A stretch of DNA of 64,000 nucleotides from Polaribacter sp. Z022 (lineage in GTDB: Bacteria; Bacteroidota; Bacteroidia; Flavobacteriales; Flavobacteriaceae), in contig NZ_JALCZO010000006.1 in assembly GCF_023555495.1 (NCBI RefSeq), forward strand, positions 1-64,000. The letters run 5' to 3'. The notes under the pieces are model-generated. The model worked only from the letters and a program-made list of their open reading frames with translations, was not told the DNA's origin and did not search any database. The stretch's first letter is position 1. Each line of letters starts with the position of its first letter. This document shows, in pieces, positions 42,897-52,232 of this stretch. The translations under genes and the position numbers were made by a program.

Positions 42897-43958
42897 ATGA
42901 AATATTCTTTTTTAACTTCTTGCATTCTATTTTTCACAATTTATAATACTAACTCACAAGTTACCTTATCTGCAGATGGAGCAGGAAATACTTACGAGTT
43001 AATAAATTCTGTTTTTGCACCAAATTACAATGTTGTAGAAGTGCCAGATTGTAACCACACTAGTTTTGGAAGACATATAGATGAAACTTTTGACACTGAA
43101 TTAAACAAAAATATATTTCGTTTTTTTATACATACTGCAAATGACAATGACAGATGTAAAAATTTTGACAGACAAAGAAATGAGATTAAAGCATATGACA
43201 AGAGTCCTGATAACTTATTAGGAATAGAAGGTGAAAATGTAATTTACAAATGGAAAATGAAGATTGATGCTTCTTTTCAAGCTTCACCAAACTTTACGCA
43301 TTTACATCAATTAAAATCTGTTGGTGGCGATTATTCATCAATACCAATGTATACTTTAACTGCCAGAAAAGGTACACCAGATAAATTAGAACTTAGACAA
43401 ACAAGTACAAACGACCAAGAAACTTTAAAAAAAGTAGATTTATCTCTTTTAAAAGGTCATTGGGTAGAAATCACAGAAAAAATCACTTATGGAGTAAATA
43501 GTTTTTATTCAATTGAAATAAAAAGAATAGACAATGGAACTATTGTTTTTAATTATGAAAATAACAATATTGACAATTGGCAATCTGGAGCAGAATTTGT
43601 AAGACCCAAATGGGGAATTTATAGAAGTTTAATTAATGTACAAGACTTAAGAGATGAAGAAGTTTTATTTGCAGACTTTAGTGTAGAAGAAGTAAATACA
43701 CTATCTGTAAATGATTTAAAATTAAATAAATTTAAACTAACACCAAACCCAGTAAGCACAGAGTTTTATTTAAATAAAGAAACTCAAAACAACTTTAATA
43801 GTATCTTAATTTATAATGTTCTTGGAAAATTAGTTGAGAAAAGAAATAACATAACTAGCAAAAAAATAAACGTTTCTAATTTAAAAAAAGGAACGTATTT
43901 CTTTATTTTTAAACAAGATGAAAAAATTGTAAGTAAAAATACAGTGCTAAAAAATTAA
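42897..43958 (+). CDS. Type IX-secreted polysaccharide lyase-like protein (PL28-like jelly roll)
   Basis: 353 residues: signal peptide (~1-20, TNSQ), a jelly-roll domain (~22-265) and a type A type IX sorting domain (~275-353, ending KKGTYFFIFKQDEKIVSKNTVLKN). The domain has DRQRNEIKAYDKSPDNL, FTHLHQLKSVGG, MYTLTARKG, KGHWVEITEKITYG and WGIYRSL. This layout resembles small jelly-roll uronate lyases such as ulvan lyase PL28 or heparin lyase I-like proteins. The RQR-E and H-x-H residues could be catalytic. The uronate-type palindrome just upstream agrees. Family assignment by eye only. Confidence 0.6.
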   Translation: MKYSFLTSCILFFTIYNTNSQVTLSADGAGNTYELINSVFAPNYNVVEVPDCNHTSFGRHIDETFDTELNKNIFRFFIHTANDNDRCKNFDRQRNEIKAYDKSPDNLLGIEGENVIYKWKMKIDASFQASPNFTHLHQLKSVGGDYSSIPMYTLTARKGTPDKLELRQTSTNDQETLKKVDLSLLKGHWVEITEKITYGVNSFYSIEIKRIDNGTIVFNYENNNIDNWQSGAEFVRPKWGIYRSLINVQDLRDEEVLFADFSVEEVNTLSVNDLKLNKFKLTPNPVSTEFYLNKETQNNFNSILIYNVLGKLVEKRNNITSKKINVSNLKKGTYFFIFKQDEKIVSKNTVLKN

Positions 43959-45061
43959 AATAAAATACATACTGGCATGGATACTGATGTTTCACTAACA
44001 AAATTTAATTTACCAGTTTCTGAGTTACGTTTAAATACAACAATATTATCTGTATCTTGATTTGCAACTAGCAAAAATTTTTCATCAGGAGATAAAGAAA
44101 AGTTACGAGGACTTTTTCCAAAAACAGATTCATAATCTATTGTTTTTAAATTACCATTTTCTAAATTCACTTCATAAATTACAATAGATTCATGACCTCT
44201 ATTAGAAGCATATAAAAACTTACCATCTTTAGAAATATGAATGTCTGCAGCATTACTATAATTCGTAAATCTTTTTGGCAGTGTACTTATTGAAGAAGCT
44301 ACATAATAAACTCCTTCTTTTTCTTTTATTAAAGAAACCGTATTATTTAATTCGTTTAAAACATAAATCCATTTGTTATTAGGATGAAAAGTTAAATGTC
44401 TTGGTCCTGATCCTTCTGCCATATCAAGAGTTTTCTGATTGGTAAAAATCAATTCATTTTTTTCTTCTTCTATTTTAGAAAACCATAATTGATTGGTACC
44501 TAAATCAACAGAAATAATTTCTTTTTTATTAGGATGAAACCAAGCTGAATGTGCATGAGGAGCTTTTTGTCTATTCGTAGTTCCTTTACCTATATGTTGC
44601 TGTACATTTAATAAAGAAGAAAGAACTCCTTTATTATTTAAAGTTAAATTGCCAACATTACCTCCTGTGTAATTAGCAACTAAGACTTGGTTTTTATCAT
44701 TAATTGTAATAAAACATGGATGAGCACCTCCTGATTTTGATACACTTAATAAACTTAAAGAATCTTTTAAAATTTCGAAAGATTTTACAAAACCAGTTCC
44801 ATCTTTATCTGTTTCATCAACAGACAAAAGCACTTTATTATCTTTAGATTTCGCTAAAAAAGATGGGTTTTCTGTTTTGGCTACTAAACCAATTTCTTTT
44901 AAAAAACCTTCTTTAGAAAGTTCATATTTATAGATTCCTTTTGACTCTTTTTTTGTGTAAGTACCTACATAAAAAGTAGTTCCTAATTTTTCTTTTTTTG
45001 AAGAGACTTTAGAACATCCTAAGAAAAAAATCATAATTAATAAAACCGGAAAAGTTTTCAT
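43955..45061 (-). CDS. Lactonase family beta-propeller lipoprotein (6-phosphogluconolactonase type)
   Basis: 368 residues with a lipoprotein signal (IFFLGCSK, Cys about residue 16). Seven-bladed propeller of the Pgl/YbhE lactonase family: FYVGTYTKKESKGIYKYEL opens, followed by NPSFLAKSKDNKVLLSV, GGAHPCFITINDKNQVLVANYTGG, HAHSAWFHPNKKEI, GSGPRHLTFHPNNKWIYVLNE and SPRNFSLSPDEKFLLVANQ. Likely a surface or periplasmic lactone hydrolase. It shares a TTAA stop with the convergent lyase-like gene and ends a unit that starts with the M14 gene. Confidence 0.85.
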   Translation of the reverse strand: MKTFPVLLIMIFFLGCSKVSSKKEKLGTTFYVGTYTKKESKGIYKYELSKEGFLKEIGLVAKTENPSFLAKSKDNKVLLSVDETDKDGTGFVKSFEILKDSLSLLSVSKSGGAHPCFITINDKNQVLVANYTGGNVGNLTLNNKGVLSSLLNVQQHIGKGTTNRQKAPHAHSAWFHPNKKEIISVDLGTNQLWFSKIEEEKNELIFTNQKTLDMAEGSGPRHLTFHPNNKWIYVLNELNNTVSLIKEKEGVYYVASSISTLPKRFTNYSNAADIHISKDGKFLYASNRGHESIVIYEVNLENGNLKTIDYESVFGKSPRNFSLSPDEKFLLVANQDTDNIVVFKRNSETGKLNFVSETSVSMPVCILF

Positions 45062-45063
45062 TT

Positions 45064-46809
45064 TTAAAATATTTTAAAAACTGGCAACCTTAAGTGTGCA
45101 GTTTCGTAATAAGCAGAATTTTTATAAATAAAGTTTAATTGCATTCTTGGATTCTCTGCAAACTTTATATCTGATTTTAATTTTTCTTCAAAAGCTTTTT
45201 TAATTTCTAGATTTGATATTAAAATCTCTTCTGCAATATCTTCAAAAACATAAGAAGAATAACCTTCTTTTTGTTGTAAAATAGTATCGAAAAAATTCCA
45301 ATTAAAAAACGAATCTGTTGCTTCAGCTTCTAACGTTTCTAGCAAATAACGAACTCCAGGTTGATTGGTTTCTATATACAAATCTCCTTTTCTAAATTTA
45401 ATTTCTTTTTTTGAAGAAGACACAGTTGTATTATAGTGTAAATAGTGCCCTTCATACGCATTTGTTCGAGTTTTAAAATCTAAAATATGATTTACCTCAA
45501 CAGTGATTATTGTATCATTTTTCAATTTAGAAAACTGTATGTTATTATTTTTTAATCGATCTAAAACCTTATGCCAACCTTGTTGTAAAATATATGCTTT
45601 AGGAATTTTTATAGATTTACTTTCTACAAAATTATTGTAATACTTAATTGGTTTGGTATAAGGCTTAGCAGTATCGTAAAACAATCGTTTTCCATTGGTT
45701 ACTTTACTTTCTATATATTCTCCTTCAAAACCTTTAAATTGCAATTCAGTTGGATTTTCTTTATCAACTTTAAAAGCAATTGGATATGTATTTTTTGACA
45801 ACACTTCTGCTACTGCATTTTTACGAAGTTCTTTAATTTTACTTGAGTTTTCTTTGGTAAAATCTAATGCAGAAAATAACAATTCATAGGTTTGTTCAAC
45901 TCTAATTTTATATGGTTTTAACATGTGTGTTTCTACCATTAAACCTAAAGTATTAAACAAAGTAGTGTACCCTGTAGAATATCTTGGGGAGTCAAAAAAC
46001 TGAGAAAATCCTGCTTCTGGAGTTGTACCCCAAACATTTACATAAGGTGTAATATCAATATTTTTTTTTAATAAAGATTTCTCTAAACTTGGTCGCATTT
46101 CATTTTCTAAAAAAATGCCTAACTTACCTCCTAGTTTGTTATGTTGTGTAAATAAATGAGTAATTGCATATTGATAATCTGCACCATTACTTACGTGATT
46201 ATCAATAAATACATCAGGATTTACAGTATGAAAAATTTCTGCAAAAGCTGCAGCATTTTTTGTGTCTTGCTTTATAAAATCTCTATTTAAATCATAATTT
46301 CTAGCATTTCCTCTAAAACCATATTCTTTTGGTCCATTTTGATTTGCTCTTGTATGAGAATTTCTATTTAAAGCACCACCAATATTATAAACAGGAATTA
46401 CACAAATAATTGAATTTTTATATTTTTCTTTTAAAGAATCGTTTTTTACAATATCTCTAATCAACATCATAGAAGCATCTATTCCATCAGATTCTCCTGG
46501 ATGAATTCCGTTATTAATTAAAATTCTGTTTTTTGTAGATTTTTTTATTTCACTAACATTATAAATTTCTTCTTGACTGTAAACTACCAAGTGTAAAGGT
46601 TCTCCAGAATCTGTTTGACCAAACGAAAAAAGAGAAACTCCTGCAAATTCTTCGTCTAAATTTTTATAAAACGAAATAACTTCATTGTATTCATTAGTTT
46701 CAGTTCCATTAGATTTTTCAAAAAGTGTTGTAAAATTTTTAAGCTTATCAGTTTTATTTCCACAAGAAATTAAAGTTGAAATTGCAAATAATATTAGAAT
46801 TTTTTTCAT
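45064..46809 (-). CDS. M14 family zinc carboxypeptidase lipoprotein
   Basis: 581 residues with a lipoprotein signal (STLISCGNK, Cys about residue 16). The M14 domain (~60-330) has NNGIHPGESDGIDASM, supplying the HxxE zinc pair, YDLNRDFIKQDT and IDNHVSNGADYQY for the third ligand. A C-terminal beta-rich region (~340-581) is typical of long flavobacterial members. Cleaves C-terminal residues or peptidoglycan-type peptides in the envelope. It ends 2 bases before the lactonase start and follows the TonB-MORN gene by 6 bases. Confidence 0.87.
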   Translation of the reverse strand: MKKILILFAISTLISCGNKTDKLKNFTTLFEKSNGTETNEYNEVISFYKNLDEEFAGVSLFSFGQTDSGEPLHLVVYSQEEIYNVSEIKKSTKNRILINNGIHPGESDGIDASMMLIRDIVKNDSLKEKYKNSIICVIPVYNIGGALNRNSHTRANQNGPKEYGFRGNARNYDLNRDFIKQDTKNAAAFAEIFHTVNPDVFIDNHVSNGADYQYAITHLFTQHNKLGGKLGIFLENEMRPSLEKSLLKKNIDITPYVNVWGTTPEAGFSQFFDSPRYSTGYTTLFNTLGLMVETHMLKPYKIRVEQTYELLFSALDFTKENSSKIKELRKNAVAEVLSKNTYPIAFKVDKENPTELQFKGFEGEYIESKVTNGKRLFYDTAKPYTKPIKYYNNFVESKSIKIPKAYILQQGWHKVLDRLKNNNIQFSKLKNDTIITVEVNHILDFKTRTNAYEGHYLHYNTTVSSSKKEIKFRKGDLYIETNQPGVRYLLETLEAEATDSFFNWNFFDTILQQKEGYSSYVFEDIAEEILISNLEIKKAFEEKLKSDIKFAENPRMQLNFIYKNSAYYETAHLRLPVFKIF

Positions 46810-46815
46810 ATAAAT

Positions 46816-47781
46816 CTATTCTGTAAAACGTAAATTTAAAGAATAAGTAGAATTATAAGGTTGACCTCTTTTCTTTGCAGGTGTCCAACCATTCATCTCT
46901 GAAAGTACTCTTTTAACTTCTGTATTGTAATCTACTGTTAACCCTCTAATTATATTTACCTGCCCCACAAAACCTTCTTGAGTTACTAAAAAATTTACAT
47001 ATATATCTCCAGCAATTCCAGCAGTATTAGAATTAAAATTTTTATCTACATATTTTCTTACAGCACCATTGTCTTTTTTTCTATAATATGCAGATGTGTT
47101 AACTTCTTTATAAGTAAAACTATCACCTGCTGAGTTCCAACTTTTTCCATTAGATAATTTTCCTTTCTTATATGTTTCTTCATACTTTTTAACTTTTCCA
47201 TCAAAAGCAGTCCACAAACCATTTTTTAAACCATTTTTATAAGTTCCTTTTTCAAAAAGACCTTCACTATTTGTAAATTGAGCAAAACCATTTCCATCAA
47301 TTACTGTTTGTTGTCCTTTCTCATCCCAAAAATTCATCACTAAGTTTTCAGTTTTATCACTAAAATAACTTTCATTTGAAGTTTTTTCTTCTGATTTTTT
47401 CTTACCATTTTCATAGTAATAACTCCAAATTCCTTTTCCTTTATGGCCATTAACTGTTTTTCCTTCAGAAGCTTTGTTTCCGTTCTTGTAATAAGACACG
47501 AAATCTCCATTAGCTTTTAGCAGCTGTAACCCATTGGTTGTAAATTTAGAATCTAAAACATATTCATTTTTAGAATCGTCTAATAAAAATTTCTCAACTT
47601 TAAAAACATTACTATTTTTACCAACATTTGTTTCTTTTAAAACCACCAAAGTACTTGTTTTCACATATGTAGCTCTATTGTTTACATAAAATATTGTGTC
47701 TCCGACCTTGTAAAAAGATGATTGAGCATATCCTACAATCATCATCATCATTATGATTGCAGTAATTAAAAATTTTTTCAT
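46816..47781 (-). CDS. TonB-like energy transducer domain fused to MORN/YwqK-type repeats
   Basis: 321 residues with a signal peptide (~1-19, GYAQ) rather than a membrane anchor. The middle (~70-220) contains MORN-like repeats (FVSYYKNGNKASEGKT, GIWSYYYENGKKKSEEKT, GTYKNGLKNGLWTAFDG). The C-terminus (~240-321) is a TonB domain: YVNFLVTQEGFVGQVNIIRGLTVDYNTEVKRVL and a closing YSLNLRFTE. Lacking a membrane helix and Pro-rich spacer, it is unlikely to transduce energy; such proteins are common in Bacteroidota with unknown role. Heads the M14-lactonase run. Confidence 0.8.
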   Translation of the reverse strand: MKKFLITAIIMMMMIVGYAQSSFYKVGDTIFYVNNRATYVKTSTLVVLKETNVGKNSNVFKVEKFLLDDSKNEYVLDSKFTTNGLQLLKANGDFVSYYKNGNKASEGKTVNGHKGKGIWSYYYENGKKKSEEKTSNESYFSDKTENLVMNFWDEKGQQTVIDGNGFAQFTNSEGLFEKGTYKNGLKNGLWTAFDGKVKKYEETYKKGKLSNGKSWNSAGDSFTYKEVNTSAYYRKKDNGAVRKYVDKNFNSNTAGIAGDIYVNFLVTQEGFVGQVNIIRGLTVDYNTEVKRVLSEMNGWTPAKKRGQPYNSTYSLNLRFTE

Positions 47782-47803
47782 TTTTTGTTTTTGTTTTTGT
47801 TAA

Positions 47804-48262
47804 TTATTTTTTTACTCTAACACTTTCTGGGACTAACTTGGTGTAATCTCCATTATTTCTAATAACATCTCTAACAATTGATGAAGAAATAAATGAAGTA
47901 CTTGCAGCTGTTAGTAAAAAAACTGTTTCTATAGTTGAAAGTTCTCTATTAGTATGTGCAATTGCTTTTTCAAATTCAAAATCTGCTGGATTTCTTAATC
48001 CTCTTAAAATAAAATCGACTTCGTTTTCTCTACAAAAATCTACAGTTAAACCTTCATATGTAACAACTTTTATTTTAGGATTATCTGCAAAAGACTCTTC
48101 AATAAAACGCTTACGTTCTTCTAAAGTGAACATGTATTTTTTTGAAGAATTTACTCCAATTGCAATAATAAGTTCATCAAACAAAGTAACTCCTCTAGAA
48201 ATTATATCATGATGACCTAAAGTAAATGGATCAAAAGATCCTGGAAAAATTGCTCTTTTCAT
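47804..48262 (-). CDS. coaD: Phosphopantetheine adenylyltransferase
   Basis: 152 residues, standard length. The nucleotidyltransferase motif GSFDPFTLGHHDII (with HxGH-type T-L-G-H) opens the protein, and FILRGLRNPADFEFEKAIAHTNRELS and the ISSSIVRDV motif (ISSTxVR-like) are present. Penultimate step of coenzyme A synthesis, forming dephospho-CoA. It lies 51 bases after ddl and is on the same strand. Confidence 0.95.
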   Translation of the reverse strand: MKRAIFPGSFDPFTLGHHDIISRGVTLFDELIIAIGVNSSKKYMFTLEERKRFIEESFADNPKIKVVTYEGLTVDFCRENEVDFILRGLRNPADFEFEKAIAHTNRELSTIETVFLLTAASTSFISSSIVRDVIRNNGDYTKLVPESVRVKK

Positions 48263-48313
48263 ATTCTAAATAATTAAGGATTCACTTTAAAATTACACTA
48301 ATATACAAATCAT

Positions 48314-49288
48314 CTATAAAAGAGCAGATTCAATTGCGTTTTCAAACAATTCTTTTAACGAAATTCCTGCTATTTGGGCTTGTTGTGGCAAAATACTTTC
48401 TTCTGTTAAACCTGGTACTGTATTCATTTCTAAAAAATGTGGTTCTCCTTTTACTAAAATATATTCTGATCTAGAAAACCCAGACATATTTAAAACCGAA
48501 TAAACTTTTTTAGCAGTTTCTTCAACTTTAGTTTGCTCAACATCAGTTAATCTTGCTGGTGTAATTTCTTCTGATTTTCCTTCATATTTTGCTTCATAAT
48601 CAAAGAAATCATTCTCAGTAACTATTTCTGTAATTGGTAAAACTTTTACCTTTCCTTTATATTGAATAACACCAACAGAAACTTCTGTTCCGTCTAAAAA
48701 CGATTCAATTAAAATCTCTGAATCTTCTTTGTATGCTTTTTCTATTGCTGGTAAAATTTCTTCTTTTGTATGTGCTTTTGATATTCCATAACTAGAACCA
48801 GCATTATTAGGCTTTATAAAACAAGGTAAACCTACTTTATTAATAATAGCTTCTAAATTAATTGTATCACCTTTATTTAAATAAATAGAAATGGCAGTTT
48901 TAATACCATATTCTTTTACAACACTTAAAGTATCTCTTTTATTAAAAGTTAAAGCCATTTGATAAAAAGGGGCAGATGTATATTTTAACCCTATTAAATC
49001 TAAATACGCTAATAACATTCCATTTTCTCCTGGTGCTCCATGAATTGCGTTAAAAACACAATCAAAAGTGATTTTTTTATCGTTTAAATTAAAAGAAAAA
49101 TCGTTTTTATTAATTACAAACTCATTGTCTTTATCATCTAAAGCAACCCATTTTTCTTCTAAAATATGTACTCTAAATGCATTGAATTTCTCTTTATCTA
49201 AATGATTATAAACTACATTTCCACTAGTAAGAGAAATATTAACTTCGGATGAATACCCACCCATAACAATTGCGATGTTCTTTTTCAT
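48314..49288 (-). CDS. ddl: D-alanine--D-alanine ligase
   Basis: 324 residues from ATG 49288 (MKKNIAIVMGGYSSE). The frame is open to 49396, but the extra 36 residues would run through the promoter and overlap the divergent PASTA gene. ATP-grasp features: CVFNAIHGAPGENGMLLAYL, GLPCFIKPNNAGSSYGISK, ITPARLTDVEQ and the closing EMNTVPGLTEESILPQQ. Makes the D-Ala-D-Ala dipeptide for peptidoglycan. A good TTG-N21-TAAATTTG promoter lies upstream. Confidence 0.94.
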   Translation of the reverse strand: MKKNIAIVMGGYSSEVNISLTSGNVVYNHLDKEKFNAFRVHILEEKWVALDDKDNEFVINKNDFSFNLNDKKITFDCVFNAIHGAPGENGMLLAYLDLIGLKYTSAPFYQMALTFNKRDTLSVVKEYGIKTAISIYLNKGDTINLEAIINKVGLPCFIKPNNAGSSYGISKAHTKEEILPAIEKAYKEDSEILIESFLDGTEVSVGVIQYKGKVKVLPITEIVTENDFFDYEAKYEGKSEEITPARLTDVEQTKVEETAKKVYSVLNMSGFSRSEYILVKGEPHFLEMNTVPGLTEESILPQQAQIAGISLKELFENAIESALL

Positions 49289-49308
49289 TGATTCTAAAAA
49301 TAATAAAA

Positions 49309-49340
49309 CAAATTTATCAAAATAAATATAGAAATAGCAA
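49309..49340 (-). promoter_or_regulatory. Promoter of ddl
   Basis: Minus strand TTG (49340-49338), 21 bases, TAAATTTG (49316-49309), 20 bases before the ATG at 49288. Both boxes and spacing fit the flavobacterial consensus. Confidence 0.65.
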
Positions 49341-49353
49341 CGTTTACTTTTTA

Positions 49354-49361
49354 TATCTTTG
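49354..49361 (+). promoter_or_regulatory. -7 box of the PASTA-rluD unit
   Basis: TATCTTTG matches TAnnTTTG, 20 bases before the ATG at 49382. Confidence 0.5.
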
Positions 49362-49381
49362 TACGTTCTAAAAATCAAAAA

Positions 49382-49939
49382 ATGAGTCTTTTTCAATTTA
49401 TTAAAAGTAAATCCTTCTTTTTACAAGTAACTATTGCTATAGTAGGTTTATTGGTATTTATTTTTGCCTTAAAATTTTGGTTAGGTTTTTCTACAAACCA
49501 CGATCAAAAAATACAAGTACCTAACTTACATAAAATGTCTTTAGAAGAAGTAGACAGAAAGTTAAAAGAATTAAATTTAGACTATATTGTTATAGATAGC
49601 GCAAGTTATAACCCAAATTATCCAAAAAAATCTGTAATAGAACAAAGCCCAGAAACTGGTGATTTTGTAAAAGAAAAAAGAAAAATTTATTTGACTCTAA
49701 ACCCATCTAAATACAGAGATGTTACCATACCAGATTTAAACGGAAAAACAAAAAGACAAGCAATTTCTCAGCTAAAATCTAAAGGATTAAATGTTGGTAC
49801 TAATTATACTTTTGTTAATGATATTGGTAAAGATGTTGTAAGAGGATTACGTTACAAAGGAAAAATTATAAACTCTGGTGATAAATTACCACTAAATTCT
49901 ATAATAGATTTGGTTTTAGGTGATGGAAAAGAAAACTAA
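49382..49939 (+). CDS. PASTA domain membrane protein
   Basis: 185 residues: short cytosolic N-terminus, one membrane helix (~14-37), then two PASTA domains outside (~44-110: IQVPNLHKMSLEEVDRKL...VIEQSPETGDFVKEKRKIYLTLN; ~115-182: VTIPDLNGKTKRQAISQLKSKGL). PASTA domains bind cell-wall fragments; no kinase or penicillin-binding domain is attached. The divergent neighbour is ddl, which strengthens a cell-wall link. The pseudouridine synthase gene follows after 3 bases. Confidence 0.87.
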   Translation: MSLFQFIKSKSFFLQVTIAIVGLLVFIFALKFWLGFSTNHDQKIQVPNLHKMSLEEVDRKLKELNLDYIVIDSASYNPNYPKKSVIEQSPETGDFVKEKRKIYLTLNPSKYRDVTIPDLNGKTKRQAISQLKSKGLNVGTNYTFVNDIGKDVVRGLRYKGKIINSGDKLPLNSIIDLVLGDGKEN

Positions 49940-49942
49940 ATA

Positions 49943-50983
49943 ATGCAAGAAAACCAACCCAAAGAAATAGAAAACGACGATTTATACGAACATCATAGGT
50001 TTACTGCTAGTGAAGGACAAGTGCCTTTAAGAGTAGATAAATTTTTGATGAATTTTGTAGAAAACGCAACAAGAAATAAAGTACAACAAGCTGCTAAAGC
50101 AGGAAATGTATTGGTAAATGATGTTGCTGTAAAATCGAACCATAAAGTAAAACCAAATGATGTTGTTAGAGTGGTTTTATCTTATCCACCAGCAGAAAAC
50201 TTATTAGTTGCAGAAGATATTCCTATTGATATTGTATATGAAGATGATGCTGTAATTGTAGTTAACAAACCAGCAGGAATGGTTGTTCATCCTGGTCATG
50301 GAAATTACTCTGGAACTTTAGTAAATGGGTTAATTCATCATATAGAAAATTTACCAACCAATTCTAATGAAAGACCAGGTTTGGTTCATAGAATTGATAA
50401 AGATACTAGTGGTTTATTAGTAGTTGCAAAAACAGAATTTGCAATGGCACATTTGTCTAAACAATTTTTTGACAGAACTACAGAGCGTTTATATTATGCA
50501 TTAGTTTGGGGAAATATTGAAGAAGATGAAGGTACAATTGAAGGTAATATTGGACGAAGTTTAAAAAATCGTTTGCAAATGGCTGTTTTTCCTGATGGTG
50601 AATTTGGAAAACATGCAGTTACTCATTTTAAAGTTTTAGAAAGATTAACATACGTAACCTTGGTACAATGTAAGTTAGAAACTGGAAGAACCCACCAAAT
50701 TAGAGCTCATTTTAAACATATTGGTCATACACTTTTTAATGACGAACGTTATGGTGGAAATGACATTTTAAAAGGAACAACTTTTACCAAATACAAACAA
50801 TTTGTACACAATTGTTTTAAAGTTTTACCAAGACAAGCTTTACATGCTAAAACCTTAGGTTTTACACATCCAAAAACTGGAGAGTTTATGCAATTTAACT
50901 CTAAAGTGCCAAAAGATATTACAGATTGTTTAGAAAAATGGCGCACTTATTCTGAAAACTCTAAAGACGTAGAATTAGAATAA
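49943..50983 (+). CDS. RluA family pseudouridine synthase (RluD-like)
   Basis: 346 residues. An S4 RNA-binding domain (~25-90; VPLRVDKFLMNFVENATRNKVQQAAKAGNVLVN) is followed by the synthase domain. The catalytic motif GLVHRIDKDTSGLLVVAK carries the active Asp, and GRTHQIRAHFKHIGH the second conserved block. It isomerises uridines in large-subunit rRNA, most like RluD (helix 69), although the exact site is an inference. Co-transcribed with the PASTA gene; ends 10 bases before a convergent transporter gene. Confidence 0.92.
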   Translation: MQENQPKEIENDDLYEHHRFTASEGQVPLRVDKFLMNFVENATRNKVQQAAKAGNVLVNDVAVKSNHKVKPNDVVRVVLSYPPAENLLVAEDIPIDIVYEDDAVIVVNKPAGMVVHPGHGNYSGTLVNGLIHHIENLPTNSNERPGLVHRIDKDTSGLLVVAKTEFAMAHLSKQFFDRTTERLYYALVWGNIEEDEGTIEGNIGRSLKNRLQMAVFPDGEFGKHAVTHFKVLERLTYVTLVQCKLETGRTHQIRAHFKHIGHTLFNDERYGGNDILKGTTFTKYKQFVHNCFKVLPRQALHAKTLGFTHPKTGEFMQFNSKVPKDITDCLEKWRTYSENSKDVELE

Positions 50984-50993
50984 ACATTCTTTT

Positions 50994-52082
50994 TTATTCT
51001 TTATCAGAAGGTGTTTTTTTATGCCAATAAGATGCTAAAACAGATCCTGTAATATTCATTAAAGGGCCAAAAACTGCAGGAGCTAATCCCATTGTTGCTA
51101 TTTTACCCAAAGAATTTGCAATACCTGAGGCTAAACCTCCATTTTGCATACCAACTTCAATTGCAACTGTTCTTGCATCTTTTTTACTCAACTTAAATAA
51201 ACGAGCATACCAATACCCAATGGTATAACCAGATAAGTTGTGAATTAAAACCAATATTAATAAAAGACCACCAATATCTAACAAACTATCTCTTCCTTTA
51301 GATACTATAATAGCTATAATAACGCCAATACCAATCATAGAAACTAAAGGCATTATTTTATTTAAAATTTTAGCCTTGTCTTTTAAAAATCTATTAAAAA
51401 GTAAACCTGCACCAATTGGTAAAATAATCATTTTAACAATTGTCCACATCATACTAATTATATCAATTTCTATATATTCACCAGCTAACAAACTCATTAA
51501 AACTGGAGTAACAAATGGAGAAATTAATGTTGCAATAGATGTTATTGTTATTGATAATGCAACATTAGCTTTAGCTAGATAAGCAATTACGTTAGACGCT
51601 ACTCCACTAGGTGATGAACCTATTAATACAATTCCTGCTGCAATTTCTGGTGGAAAACCACTTAGTTCTGCCAAGAAATAACCAATAAAAGGCATAAAAC
51701 CTAATTGAGCAGAAACACCAACAAAGACAGATTTTGGCGATTTAAAAACAGCAGCAAAATCTTTTATACTCATAGAAACTCCCATTCCAAACATTATAAT
51801 TTGAATTAAAGGAACTACAAGATTGGTAAATTCAAATCCTTTATACTCTATAAATAAACCTGGAAAATAAAATGCCATTACAATTCCTGCAAATAATAAC
51901 GATGTAAATACATAGCCATTTAATGCTTTATATCCTTTAAATCCTATTGCTAAAAAACAGAAAAATGCAACTAAAGGGATTCCTGAATGCTCAATTTTAC
52001 CAGAAAAAATAAAGACTAAACTAACTATAAATAATAGTGAAGCAATTACTAATGAAATTGAATGTAAATTGTATTTTTTCAT
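50994..52082 (-). CDS. Bile acid:sodium symporter (BASS) family transporter, second copy
   Basis: 362 residues with about ten membrane segments. BASS core blocks: LIGSSPSGVASNVIAYLAKANVALSI and AIEVGMQNGGLASGIANSLG. It is longer at the N-terminus than the paralogue at 1596-2534 (two extra helices). The arsenite exporter ACR3 belongs to the same superfamily and an arsenic-type cluster lies upstream on the same strand, but a strong hairpin separates them and ACR3-specific residues were not recognised, so the substrate is left open. Confidence 0.82.
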   Translation of the reverse strand: MKKYNLHSISLVIASLLFIVSLVFIFSGKIEHSGIPLVAFFCFLAIGFKGYKALNGYVFTSLLFAGIVMAFYFPGLFIEYKGFEFTNLVVPLIQIIMFGMGVSMSIKDFAAVFKSPKSVFVGVSAQLGFMPFIGYFLAELSGFPPEIAAGIVLIGSSPSGVASNVIAYLAKANVALSITITSIATLISPFVTPVLMSLLAGEYIEIDIISMMWTIVKMIILPIGAGLLFNRFLKDKAKILNKIMPLVSMIGIGVIIAIIVSKGRDSLLDIGGLLLILVLIHNLSGYTIGYWYARLFKLSKKDARTVAIEVGMQNGGLASGIANSLGKIATMGLAPAVFGPLMNITGSVLASYWHKKTPSDKE

Positions 52083-52176
52083 AAATTTAAATAATACTTT
52101 TAACTTTATATTTTAGCAATAAGATTTATTTTACTAAAATTTAGTGTCTAATTTAAGTTAAAAGTTTTATGTAAAA

Positions 52177-52210
52177 AAAAATGTTGATTTAAAATTAAAT
52201 CAACATTTTT
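52177..52210 (-). terminator. Terminator after the arsenic-type operon
   Basis: Perfect 16-bp inverted repeat (52177-52192 / 52195-52210; core TGTTGATTTAA) with flanking A and T runs, 22 bases after the DUF6428 stop and 95 bases before the transporter start. Confidence 0.88.
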
Positions 52211-52232
52211 AAAAGCTTATAATTAATATAAA

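Noticed and set aside
50994..52082. Assignment of the second BASS transporter as ACR3 arsenite exporter
   Set aside because: ACR3 hallmark residues were not recognised and a strong terminator separates it from the arsenic-type operon.
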